DNA of 64,000 bases from Panopea generosa (Eukaryota > Mollusca > Bivalvia > Adapedonta > Hiatellidae): positions 5,339,098 through 5,403,097 of the forward strand of contig CM055896.1 of the NCBI GenBank assembly GCA_029582155.1, written 5' to 3'. The notes under the pieces were generated by a model, which made no database searches, was not told the origin of the DNA, and saw only the letters and a program-made list of their open reading frames with translations. The translations under genes and the position numbers were made by a program. Below are positions 1 through 12,098 of this stretch, piece after piece (within the stretch, counting starts at the first letter, position 1; each line of letters starts with the position of its first letter).

Positions 1-1150
1 ATACAAAATTGAATTAGGTTGCTTCATGATTTTACTCCAGTACATAATGGAACACTCTTTAGAAATCACAGATATAGGAAATCTACCTAGTGCACCTAAA
101 ATATCTACGATCGGAAATTGCTGTTTTACAATATGTTTGCAAAATTGTAAGTGTCATTTATCTAATTTTTTAAATTCATGTATTCCTCAGATTTTCGAAC
201 CATATAAAAGTATAGGTAAAATCATTGAATCAAAAAGTTGTAACTTCGTTTTAATGCCTATTTTTATTCAATAAACACCAAAACCAAACAATTATACGCT
301 TTAAATTAAATTTTGATACTATTCCTAGTTTCTCATTATTAATAAACATTTGTAATGATGTAATTGCTCTCTTTTCTCGAATACGCATACTTTTGTTTTA
401 TTAACATTGATTTTTAAACGCAATTTAGCTGAATATTGGAAAATACTATCAAGCTGTAATTGTAAACTATGTGGAACTGTCGTAAATAGAGCTATGTCAT
501 CGGCAAAAAGTACCATATAATTAGATAATTGAACAATGGTATCAGTTAAATTTTCAAAATCAATATTTTCGGTGATATCATTGATTAAAAAATAAAAAGT
601 AATGGTAATAAGGGCTCAACTTGCTTTAAACCAAGGGTTACATTAAAGAAGTCTGAAAAAATCATATTAGGTGATTTTATACATGATTCAACGTTACTAT
701 ATATCGCTTTTATAATATTACCAATTTTACAACATATACCCGAATGGACGAGCTTTACCCACAGTGCATCATGTATAACGGTATCACACGCCTTTTCATA
801 ATCTATAAATGTACAGTATAATTTAGATATAGACATAAGTACTTTTTGCATAATCGAATGAAGTCACAACTTTTAAGTCGTTTCATAGATGAAATAGTGT
901 TAGATATTTCAGATATACTAAAAGGGAAATCAATTTCTTCCATATTTATTGACTCTTGTCTCTCATTATCATCAGTGTCTGGTACAAATTGGCTGTGTGG
1001 CGTATTCGATAATGGTCGAAAGTGTTCGAAAAAATCGTTTACATTTATCCTAGAGGTATTTGTAATTTTTTGCGAATTGTATATTTTTATATGTGTTTTT
1101 GGTAAAATAATTGTTTGATTTCCGCTTTGCTTTAAAGAACATACTCCTAC
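1..1150 (-). pseudogene. Non-LTR retrotransposon (LINE) reverse transcriptase remnant
   Basis: Minus-strand frames, read in order from about 1110 down to 1, follow the layout of a LINE ORF2. About 1110-850 is the acidic linker before the reverse transcriptase, ending in a stretch like ISEISNTISSMKRLKS. 851-585 holds the fingers/palm with FIDYEKACDTV and a GLKQ-EPL-PLLF block. 516-325 holds the catalytic FADD box, in place of the usual YADD. 270-1 holds the C-terminal FDSMILPILLYGSKI block. The pieces lie in different frames with stops between them, so no full protein can be made. The element runs off the left edge. I see no endonuclease or 5' end upstream of 1150. The clade was not determined. 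Confidence 0.85.
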
Positions 1151-2859
1151 TATTTATAAAACGTATTCTATTTGTTTCTGGTGGATTGTTTTTATAATTT
1201 CTTTTATCATTAAAAAATTGAGTTTTAAAGTCCTACAGGTATTATCAAATCAATCTGATTTTTCTCGATGACTAGATTAATGCAGTAGAGTTAATCAATG
1301 TCTTAATAAAAGCTGATTTGTTATTTATGTTGTCAAATTGTCTAAGAATATTAATGTTTTGGCAATTTCAATGTACATGTGCCATAAAATCCTTTCGATG
1401 TATAATCAATGCTTGAATATTTCAAAATGAGTACATTAATGATCAATTGAAACAAACAAGTTTTACCGACGTAGCGGTTATAAAGTATTTAAAATATTTT
1501 ATAATCCTGGAAAACGTAGCGTACATGTAAATACTGCGTTTTAAAATAAACACACACAAAAGCTTTCTAAAAGACAAATATTTACTTTAGTCCAACGTTT
1601 ATTAGGGGCATGTCGGTTTATTAAATGAAAAAAAAGCTATAACACCCAGTTACTTCACAAATTATTGCATGGCAAGGAAGTTTGCCAGTTGTTTGCGGAA
1701 GGACGGTGGTTCTACACATATGTTTTCTGAAGTCGTCCCCCAATTAAAACTGGATAAGCCCTAACAAATATTATAAAACTGCCATTTGTTGAAAATGCAT
1801 TAAAACAAATCTTGTTCCGTATGTGATTAGATGCAATATCTTCTACTCCATGACAACAGCAAAGTTTAACATCAAATGATGGATAAAGCCTAAAAGATGG
1901 CTGCGTCTTTGCATACGTATCTGAAATAAGAACACCACGCGCATGAATTGTTTTATTGAATATCACTTCAGCATTTGTTTACGTCCTCAACTTAGATCTA
2001 TGACAACTTAGTCAGTGCAGCAGGTGACGAGTGCAGCGCAGATTGTGTAATCGTGACACGAACGTGATCAATTGATCGTGTAAATAAAACGTATCGCCAA
2101 GACGTTTCCAATTCTTGTTATTATCATTTTTTAATTTTTGCCCTAGTCGGTTAGTCAATGTCGACATTTTTTTCTTCATTTCAAGATCATGGATCATTAT
2201 GTTATTAGAATAATAGTATTTAACCAAGTGATTATATTTAATTCACCGCTTTGTGACATTACATATTTAAGAGCCATTTTGAACGCCTATATTATTGAAT
2301 GTGATATATCTTTATCATGTTATATATCACAAACGCATTCAGTCGTAAAATCGGATTCCATGCAACTGATGAATTTCTTTCATGTTTTAGAAATACATGA
2401 TTTCATATAAACGGATTGATCAAACCGAAATTGTTCTAAATTGAATCAATCCCCTTAATAATTGACTATTTTAAGATCAACTTTTGAAAATAATTAAGAT
2501 TTGTGTACATGCAATAAATTCTAAACACGAAATTGGAAGCGTGAATTGAGTCCGCTCTATGTTTTGTTACGTGGGTTGAGCATGCCCAATTTATACAATT
2601 ATGATTATTTGACGTGCCTAGAGCCTTCGCTTCGCAACAACCATGATTTGTAACGTAACTTTGTCCCGTTTTATACTAATATTAATTTAGCAATTTTATA
2701 CTGGCACAGCTAATGGTTTAAGAATTGCTAAACTACACCAAGTCCATAATTTTCATGTCCGAGGACAAATAACTAGAAAAGTATGAAATTACTTACCTGG
2801 TGACAATTGTATTAATTTATAAACAGAAGTGGTCCTATTTGTATTGACGAATTCTATCA
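1151..2859. other. Intergenic, no gene recognised; holds a dispersed-repeat copy
   Basis: No open frame here has recognisable motifs. 1310-1730 is a copy of sequence found again at 26690-27110. Around 2520-2650 is a single degenerate unit resembling the minisatellite of 27170-30450 (TTGAGTCCGCT and AACAACCATGATT words). Confidence 0.5.
1310..1730 (+). repeat. Dispersed repeat module, copy 1 of 2
   Basis: Aligns by eye with 26690-27110 in the same orientation. Both have a TATAATCAATGC-TTGAATATTTC stretch, then GCGTACATGTA, AATAAACACACA, and near the end GTTTGCCAGTT-TTTGCG-AAGGACGGTGG. Differences and small indels are scattered, so this is an old duplication or two insertions of one element. 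Confidence 0.7.
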
Positions 2860-4070
2860 GTTCAGTTTATATTAGCCAGGTTTAATCACTCGCGTCAAAT
2901 AACGAGACCATATTTCTCGGTGATTTTTTTTCCGAGAAGGTTATACGAATAGAGTATTGATAATAAATGTTTAGTAAATACTGCTTTGTTGTTTAGCCGT
3001 GACCGGTTTGCTCAGTCGATTACGCGTCTGACTATCAATCCAGTGATCTGTATCTTATCTCCGCCCGGTCACAGTCTCATTTTGACTGATAAATGACACT
3101 GCGTCATATTGCCATTCGTCTGACACCGCTGATTAAAGTGGCTAAGTTAACAGTTACTTACGTAGATTGATATGATCGAGTACTCGTTAACTTTGCAAGA
3201 TCCCAGGAAAGAGTTTTTTAGTTAATTATCCCCGAGTAACCATCAATGGCATACAAAGACGCTAATTATTCAAACAAACCAACAAGCTTATTTATATCTG
3301 TAGCCTAATTATTTTGGCATACAAATGTTTAGATAACATCATAGTAGCTTTAACACTATTTGCGTTTATATTCAATAATTGAATATCCGTAGTACTTAAA
3401 GCCAAAACAAGAAACTTGATTTTAATATTGTTATAAATAATCTAAACAGTTGAAAACTTTACGTTTCTTAAAGCAAACACAAGCAAATGCTATTTAATAC
3501 TACTTACTTGAAGTATACAGCGTTTATTTCCGATAAGTAAAAACGTTGTTAAGTTATGAACAACAAAATTGATGTCACATTGAACGGTTTTATCATTGTG
3601 GAAGTTTTAAACATACTATTAGATAACCTGGGTTGAAATATTATATCTCTGTATGCTAGATTTATGAATGTTATTACGAACGTTTGATCTGTGGTATGTT
3701 ATGGGTTGTTGGCGGTTATGTATTATTTTGTTGCAGTGTTATGAGAATTGCAACATAAGACAATTTAAACCATAAGCATTTCGATATTTCGAAATATTTT
3801 TGTTATGTACTATCTTTATATTTTATTTGTCATACTTATCTATTATTAGCCCCATACTAATACTAATGATTACGTCATAAGATTACTTTAAAGTGTATTG
3901 TATGGTCTTAATGAACTAATTCGAAGGTTTTAAACAAACAGCGAATTCATCCTATACTAAAATATTTGTGTAATGAAGAACTATGACACACTGGTTTCAG
4001 CATTCATCAGGCTAGTAGCCACGTTTAATCAAATATGATTGAATAATATATTTTGTGACCTTTTAAGAGT
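2860..4070 (+). repeat. Dispersed module, most diverged of three copies
   Basis: Shares blocks in the same order with 4990-5960 and 30540-31410: a CACTCGCGTCA / TTTCTCGGTGAT segment near 2890, a TACTTACTTGAAGTATAC / GATAAGTAAAAACGTTG segment near 3500, and a GGCTAGTAGCCACG segment near 4010. It is more diverged than the other two copies, and a SINE sits inside it at 2996. Confidence 0.45.
2996..3130 (+). repeat. tRNA-derived SINE (family A)
   Basis: The tRNA-like head has an A box (TTTGCTCAGTCGATTACGC) and the CTGACTATCAATCC stretch shared with copies at 33596-33785 and 34345-34460. The first bases (GTGACCGG) and the end of the head (CCGGTCAC) are complementary, as in an acceptor stem. The B box is degenerate, so this is a SINE head and not a functional tRNA. 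Confidence 0.65.
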
Positions 4071-4339
4071 CGACATATATCGTTGCTGGATTTGGACCTA
4101 GGTAATTTAAGAAAACGTTTATTGAAAAAATAATATATTCTATGAAATTTTATTCATGTAACAATGGAGACAAAGTTCGAAATCAAGAAGATGTTTTGAT
4201 AATAAATTATAAACAGATATAAAACGTAAGAAACACGTTCAATCAATACAACTCAAACTTATGCTAGTACAATAGTTACCGTTTAATTAGGAAATATTTA
4301 ATTGAGTTGATATATAAATAACAATAATCTACCTCTTTG

Positions 4340-4900
4340 CGATACATTTACATAATGACTTTTTTACCTAGCTTGTGCCTACACGACGCTTACAATCAGG
4401 ATATAATTTATGAGGGTGGACCTCACTTGAAGGAAACACTAATGAGGTTTTGGAGTGGCTTGACATATGAGTAAGTTGAGCCCACTCTAAATAACAATGA
4501 GGCTAATGTTTTACGTAGATTCTCTCTATTATATTGCTAGCGATCATGTTTTTGACATGAATTTAAACCATTCTATGCTTACAATCATGATTTCTTTACA
4601 TAAATTGAGATCGTTCTATGAATAAAACAATCATTACTTTTTACATGAATTTAGACCGTTCTACGCTTAGAATCATGATTTCTTTACATACATTGAGATC
4701 GTTCTATGAAAAAAACAATCATGACTTTTTACATGAATTTCGACCGGTCTCCGCTTAGAATCATGATCTCTTTACATTCATTTTGATCACTCTATGCTAA
4801 CAATCTTTAATGTTATGATATGTATTTAGCCCTCTCTCTATGCTAACTGTTATGATATACGACGTAACCTGGGCCAACTCTTTGCTAACGACCACACTTT
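4340..4900 (+). repeat. Short degenerate tandem repeat, proto-form of the 27-30 kb minisatellite
   Basis: Units of about 46 bp repeat the pattern AATCATGATTT..TACAT..ATTGAGATCGTTCTATG several times. The sequence just before it (GCTTGTGCC.AC.CG.CGCTTACA.TCAGGATATA) matches 27187-27220, and GTAAGTTGAGCC..CTCT matches 27320. This is the same locus type as 27170-30450 without the large expansion. Confidence 0.7.
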
Positions 4901-4989
4901 CTATGATGTGTCTTGAGCACACACTTAGCTCACATTCAATTTGTTTAATTCAAAGTTACAGATTGATAGTAAAATACTAATAATTAAGC

Positions 4990-5960
4990 AATGTGATATT
5001 GGCTTAGTTATTGGTCCATATATTGCTCAGTTAAATCACTCACGTCATAACTTAATGATATTTTTCGGTGATAAGGCTAATACAATATAGTTAATTAAAA
5101 CTGTGCTTGTTAATTGCAGCTTTGCTATTTATACAGCCAAGTCTTCTTAATAAAAATAGTTTACCTTTTTGTGAGGATTAACATATATTCGAAAATCGCG
5201 ATTCATTGACGCGGATTAAGCGCATTCTGCGTTAATAACAATTATATTTTCTTATGTGTGTTGAGTCTGTTTTTTTAAGGCTAATACAATATATATATTA
5301 AAACTGTGCTTAATAATTGCAGCTTTTTTATTTATACAGCCAAGTCTTCTTAACATACAGCATAATTATTGGCGTTTAACCAATGTTTGAATGTTCATTA
5401 CAAACTGTTTACATCAAGCAATTGTCAACAAAGCAACCTTCGGCTAATTTAGAATCATTACAAAGAATATTTATGGTTTCATAAAAGTTGTAAATTGCTT
5501 CTTACAACGAACAAAATCAAATGTTATTTATTATGTAACTACTTAAGTAAAAGCGTTGAAAGCTTTCGGTATGGACAATAACGTAAAATGACTTGTTTTT
5601 TAAGAAGTTTTAAAGCATCAATACGTCGTTTACACATCTCTCTGTATCGGGGAGATTGAGAGTGGTTAAACTGTGATATTTTTAGGGAGATGTTGGAAGT
5701 TAAGTATGTGCATATATATTAGAAGTTTTGGATCTCTATAGCTGTCGAAGATGTCTGGAATTAGGAAGTTTGCAGATTTTCATATTCGTTTTAAATTGAG
5801 TTTGTCATTTTGTTGCAGTCTCATGTATATGATTACATTGGCTACTTTACAATTAAATTCGTATAAATAGAAATCTTCATCATATTGACTGGTGCATTTT
5901 ATCTGGCCTAGTAACAACTTTATATCAAACCGATTTTTCGAACATTTTTTATTAATAATT
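4990..5960 (+). repeat. Dispersed module, copy closely related to 30540-31410
   Basis: The last 270 bases are very similar to 31130-31400. Both contain AAGTATGTGCATA, GGATCTCTATAGCTGTCGA or its close variant, TTGTTGCAGTCTCATGTATA, and GCATTTTATCTGGCCTAGTA. The earlier part matches 30740-31030. No coding potential was recognised. Confidence 0.8.
5083..5352 (+). repeat. Local tandem duplication (period about 196 bp)
   Basis: AAGGCTAATACAATATA...AAAACTGTGCTT.aTAATTGCAGC...TATTTATACAGCCAAGTC at 5083-5150 is repeated at 5279-5350 with few differences. Confidence 0.75.
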
Positions 5961-7683
5961 TGGTACCTCCTGCCTTGGTGTCACGTTATTTTCATTTCCG
6001 TAAAAGTCCCCATTGTATCATTACCCCCTTTGTTGTATTTTCATATATCTTGAGTGAACATATTCACTTGAACATTACTATATTTTACATTTTACTTATT
6101 TGAGTTGCATTTGGTCGTATTTATAAGAAAGAAGTCCGTCGGGAATACCTTTATTTACATCCACGTGGTGTGGTAATGTTGGAGTACAAGACTGTGTGTA
6201 CCATCAACCATGTTTGTTATGACATTGGCGGATTTGAAAGGGCCTGTTCTAAGGCAATGATCCCTATTGTCACGTCACATGTTTGTACTTATTGTCACGT
6301 CACATGTTTGTATTTAAGTATGTGTTGTACTTATCCTGATTATTCTGCACATTAGTTGTATCCTTTGACTTCTGCGTCTCCGATTAAAACGTATATTTTT
6401 TTTATTATTGAAGGGAAGATAAAGGCAGACATGCCGATGTAGTCATATCGGATATCTTACACTAGGTAACCAATACATTTTAAAACAATTTGAACACCGT
6501 TAGTTAAGATATATACATACTTCCTTCAGATTACATTCATATCTTAACTTCCGTGTAGTATTTATGAAAAAATATTGATCTGATGAAGTTTTGAACAAAC
6601 AATTAATTAGATTGTAATAGAAAGACAAATGACTTCATACATGTATATCAAAGAAAATGGTAGTGTATAATGTAATTACATGACAAAAACATGACATATT
6701 AAAACAATGCAATAAAGTATAAACTATTTTCTTCAATGATTATATCTTCCTCACATTATACTGTCCAGTAAGTATACGAGCGCTCTTATAAAAGTACTAT
6801 ATACTAGTGTATTTTTTTCAAATGTCTGATACCAATATATACACGCTATACCAAATGATCATTCATTTGTTCGATTCGTTCACCAAATAAAAGTCATATC
6901 ATTAGAACATTTGCTGTAATAGAATAAACATTTCGATGCCACAAGTTGTGTTATAGTACGTATATTCTTGAACAAAGCTTCTTATTTCGTGTGTAAAGAT
7001 GCGACGAATCTGAATGTTCGCTGTTAAAATATAAATAGAAACTATGTATAACTGAGATACTGAGATATAACTGACCAACTGAGTTTAAGTTACCAACGTC
7101 TTAAAAATAAACAATTTTTAACAATTGTTTTGTGAAATGAAATATATATTTTTGCATATGTCTGGCTTTAACACACATTTAACTGTCATACTTATGGTAT
7201 GTCAACTATGTGTATTTATTTATAATCCATGTTCTCGTAAGGCGTCACAGGTGGAACTTCTGAAACAAAAATAAGTATAGGTAAACATTAGGTAAACATT
7301 TAGTATAGAAGCCGTGTCAAGAATATTTTTTATCATAAAAACGATATTATATTGTATTTGATTCCAATCTGTTAGTAATGATATCAGTAGGAGCAGATCT
7401 AAATAATATTAAATCGTCGTTAAAACTGTATACATTAAAGCTGAAACATACTTCAATTTGTATGCGAATGTGAACAAAAAATCAGCATATCACAACTTTA
7501 ATCTGGGATGTGAATTTGATATTGTTATCACTAATAGACACTTTTAAAATTAGTTTTGAGGTTAAATCTACATTAAATCTGTAAAAAAAATCAAATTAGT
7601 TGATATATTCATTGCTCAATGCTTTGCACATAACTTTGCTCTCGTATGTAAAAAGCCGAGCTATTTAACAATGTGATATTCTT
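5961..7683. other. Intergenic, no gene recognised
   Basis: No frame here carries a recognisable motif. A 25-bp direct tandem duplication starting ATTGTCACGTCACATG lies at 6266-6315 inside a 61-codon frame that I regard as chance. Confidence 0.5.
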
Positions 7684-7912
7684 AATGGATTTAACGCCAT
7701 TTTCAACACACATTTCAGGTTATATATCATATTTAGTTTTATTGGCGGAGGAGACCTCAGAATGAATCTGAATAGAACGACCGTCCGTCCGCAAGTAACT
7801 GGTAAACTTTCTCACATTAAGTTTTTGGAGCGAGTGAAAATCGATCCTACAACTTTAGGGGTGAGAGGTTTGTGATCTTGAGACGGCGCCTTCGACCACT
7901 CGGCCAGGTAAG
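7684..7912 (-). repeat. tRNA-derived SINE (family B, Ser/Leu-like head)
   Basis: Read on the minus strand, the head begins TGGCCGAGTGGTCGAAGGCG, a class II tRNA-like A box, followed by GCCGTCTCAAGATCAC and a degenerate B box. The 3' part (TTTAACGCCATTTTCAACAC on the plus strand) matches the copy at 18877-19100. The head also matches 51620-51865. It lies just downstream of the receptor gene's stop codon. Confidence 0.75.
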
Positions 7913-8068
7913 AATCTACACAATGTGATTAAACATCTAAATGACGTCAATATTAATTTGTACGTCATTATGACGTAACCTTGATACGTTGACGGCATAC
8001 GGTGGTTGGAATTAACATCAGCATACTGTTATTTATAGCCTTTTGAAAACATCATATAATAGATAAAT

Positions 8069-8201
8069 CTATAAATGCTCGTCTGAGCCAAGCTTACTTT
8101 CTTTACCTTGGACATTTGCTAGCTGTATTGTATCATATTCAGTAATATCTGATGGTTGCAAGGCCATGTTGGGTTGTGTGTAGTTTGTCTCACTTTGCCT
8201 T
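8069..8201 (-). CDS. Receptor last exon: cytoplasmic tail and stop
   Basis: The acceptor is TGCATACGTAG. The tail continues RQSETNYTQPNMALQPSDIT, then EYDTIQLANVQGKESK and ends DEHL with TAG at 8069-8071. TEYDTI fits the loose T-x-Y-x-x-V/I pattern of an immunoreceptor switch motif. NYTQP is a second tyrosine. A signalling role is inference only. Confidence 0.8.
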
Positions 8202-11200
8202 CTACGTATGCAAAGATATAACATTAGATTAACAACGTCATTGCCATATATCATCATTGCAATATGTGTGGTTATAAAAGTATTTAATCGCTATCACTGT
8301 ATTTCCAGTCTAATCCATATCAAAACCGTACATTCAGTAAAAAATATGACTATATGCCATTTGTATAAATTCAAGTATTACACTCGAAATATTTAAAAAA
8401 AGGTTAACATATTTGGATGAAGTGTATAGTGTCACGCATGCATTGGAATATATGAAAAAAGGTTAATATCATAAATTGTCTTTAAGTCCTGTATCATAGC
8501 GAAACACACATTATAAGATTTACAAATATATATAGTTTTTGTCAAAGATAACCACAAGCGTATTTTAAAAATTGAAAATATACATATATATATACCTACT
8601 GGTTGGGAGGGGGTGGGTAATTTTATTTTACTTTAGTGAAACTTTAATTTAAAAATATGCAGTGTTTCCCTTTAAAATTATTGTTCAATATTTGTCGTAT
8701 CTAACAAACAAAATATCATCACGAGCTTGTATTTAATTTAGATGAAATTTGAATTAGCATACTTACTTGTCTTGTCTCCGTTTTAAAGTAATTATTATCT
8801 TGATTAAAGCAGCCACAATAAATAAACATGAAACGCCTGCCGATATGCCTAAAATTAAACCAGTGGATGTCTCCGTTGTTGTAGCGTCATTAAATTCTGT
8901 ACAAAGAGGTCCTACATAAGGGGGTCTGCATCCAAATTGACATGCTCCAGAAGAGGTTTTACACAGTGTGCTATTTGCACAAACACCGCATTTCTGAAGA
9001 CAGTTGATTCCATAGGTGTTATCTGTACACTCTGGAATGATTCATGGATTAACTTTTATGAAATAGTTATGTATTTCCAAATTATTTTTTTGAAAATGTC
9101 TTTTTAAAATTTGTTTTTGCTAAATTATAGGTGTGAAAGAAAGGGCTTTCATCAGAAAGTAAACAGTCATATAATTGAACATTTTTGTTGCATATTTATG
9201 TCAGTAAGGCAATAACAATTATTTGATAGTATGCAAAGTCTTTACATTGTCGTTTTTAATGTCATGATAGTATCATGTTATTAATAGAAACAACAAAAGA
9301 CATCCATCATGTGGAATTGAAACACATGTTAAAGGAATACAGCGCACCATTGTTATGAAAATATTAACATTTTATAAAAGTTAGTGACGTCACACTGAAT
9401 ATTGCTTTTATGAAAATACAAACTGATATATGCGTGATTTTCTTTTCTTTCATATCTGAAAAATAATTGATGTTTTAAAACATTTGTTATACAATGTACT
9501 GTTTATCATATGTGACCAAGAATATACAAAATTTGTTGTGTTTTTTTCCCCAAACATTTACGAGAGTTGTGCCCCTACCATAATTGAAACGAAAGTAAGA
9601 GTATGTTTGTATATATGTTTTATATGTCATATTGGTATCATTGAGATACATTAGCTTCTACTTTAATTGACATTTAAATATCTCTTAATATTACAGGGTA
9701 AATACCACTTTGTATAATTGTAGAATATAATTCTGCAGTGTATTTAATAATTTCAGTAATAATGTTATATAAATAATAATCCAAAATGACCCTGTTTACC
9801 TCTAAGTAAACAGAACTTCTTTGTTGTTATTTTCATTACCTTTATTACAACTTATCCCATGATATCCAGGTAGACAATCGCCTGGGCAGATCCCCTCGTC
9901 ATTTGTGCATGTTTCACCGTTTAAACAAAAACATGTTGACTGACAATTTTCCCCGAACGTAGCAGAACTGCAAGCTAAAAATATAAACGACACTTTAAAA
10001 ATAAAACTGCGAGGTTTAATAACGACAAAATAAATACTTTATGAAGTAATTGTTTTTAAATCAAAATTGTTTCAATGCACTGGAATGTCTCACTATACAA
10101 TTGAATGTAGTTCTTAGTTATTTATAAGAAATGTATAGATCTTCAACTCAAAACATGTTTCCCCACATAGAAGGAATGTATCCGCTCGTAAAGTGGACGA
10201 CATCTGATAAGCTGTTAAATTTCATTTCAAAGAGAATACAGTTATGTTATATCTATATGGTATAATAAATTACAAACATTGATATCTTATTACATACAAG
10301 TCTTGTCTTTAGTATACTTATCGGCGGTAAGAAGAAATCACACTCTCTATAAATCATAGAGACAATAATTCAAAATAATCATACGAGGCATCGTTTTTCA
10401 GCGCAGGAATCGCCCTGTTGTCATTGAAAATGGGCGCCTTGGTGTGTCCATCAATGAAAGCTCGAACGGCAGTATTTAATTTTGATAATTATCAAAGTAA
10501 ATCATAAGCTTATGATCAATAACCTGTACAAAACAGTTTTAATTTTATTGAGCGGAAACCAAACACAATTTTTAAATTTGTAATGAAGAGGGGAAGTAAT
10601 AACGTGCTGCGAGTTATCTATATCATGCACGGCCGAATCTGGATGGTTCACGAAATCTGCCGGACAATAATTCGAAACGAATTTGTATACAAGAGAAGTG
10701 ATAGTGCTGTGGGTATGTTTTTTATCATATTTTTAGCCTTCAGTTAAGTTGAAAAAATTGCAAAGCCACTCAGAATTGCCGTGGATATGCTAATTGCTCA
10801 CACTGTATACTTTAAGGTAATTTCTACATTAATCTATTACCCCCACAAAATAATTTCTAAATGTCACATTGTCTTCTACATTAAATGAGTTGCAGGTTTA
10901 TAGCGAATGTGCACTTTTCGTTATAGTTTACTGATTAAAAGGAGATGTCTAGTTTTAGGTTGACTTTTGTTTTCAATTGGTGTCGCATTACATTTTGCGC
11001 TGAAACATTGAATTGAAATAGTTCTTATGTTCTAATGTTATAGATGATCTAATACATAAGTAAAGTGTTCATTGAATGCCATGTAAATGTTAATAAATAT
11101 ATTTATATACGGTTCAATAGTGTTTCTCAATGATTTGCAAAAGATATTATAGGAATGTTATATATCATTATTCTTATCCCAAAATTTGGCAATTTATATA

Positions 11201-12063
11201 TTGTAATGATGTCATTTTATAAACAAACTATGATAACTGGATATTTTGTAGACCATGGTAGGTTTTTTGGTGCCATTTACAAAACGTGTTTCGTCGGTCG
11301 TGTTGGATGCTAATAAGACTAATTTAAATACTTGATTTTGCAACAACTTATTATATGTGTATACACATGAAACAAGAACTGAACAATCGGAAATTGATGC
11401 AAAATACTATGCATGTATATATTATATGTGAATGAATTTGGTAGCTTCTACTTTTGCAGATAGGGGGTTTAAAGCCAGAGAATAAACATCCGCCGGTACA
11501 GTAACCAGTCTCTGCATTACAGATAACACTTCCGTGACACTTCCCACATGTTTGGTTACAGTTGTCTCTGTAGAAATTGGAATCACATACTATAGGGAAA
11601 ATAATGGAAAATTTTGTAAGTTAAAATGGATCGTTCTGATGGTGACATATTTTAGCAATGGAAATAAACATCGCATTCGTTGGATACATTTATATATACG
11701 CACATAGCTGTTGTACTTTATAGTTCAAACTTCCACTTTGCTTAATGATCCCAAAAACTGACATTGCAACATGCAAATATTAATATTATTGTCATATATA
11801 ACTGCATGTATATATCTATAATTATGTGTCTTATTTGTCTGTAATAACTTTATAAATATATACTTATATCAATTTTCAGGTGAACAATATACGTATCTAC
11901 CATTTTTGCAGATTGGAGGTTTAAAACCAGGCAATAAACATCCGCCAGGACAGTGACCATTCTCTGTATTGCAGGTAACACTTCTGTGACACTTCCCACA
12001 TGTTTGGTTACAGTTGTCCCCGTAGAAATTGGCATCACATACTGAAGAGAAAAACAAAGAGAA

Positions 12064-12098
<35 letters not shown>

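Noticed and set aside
6170..6355. 61-codon frame
   Set aside because: Contains a simple 25-bp tandem duplication and no recognisable motif.
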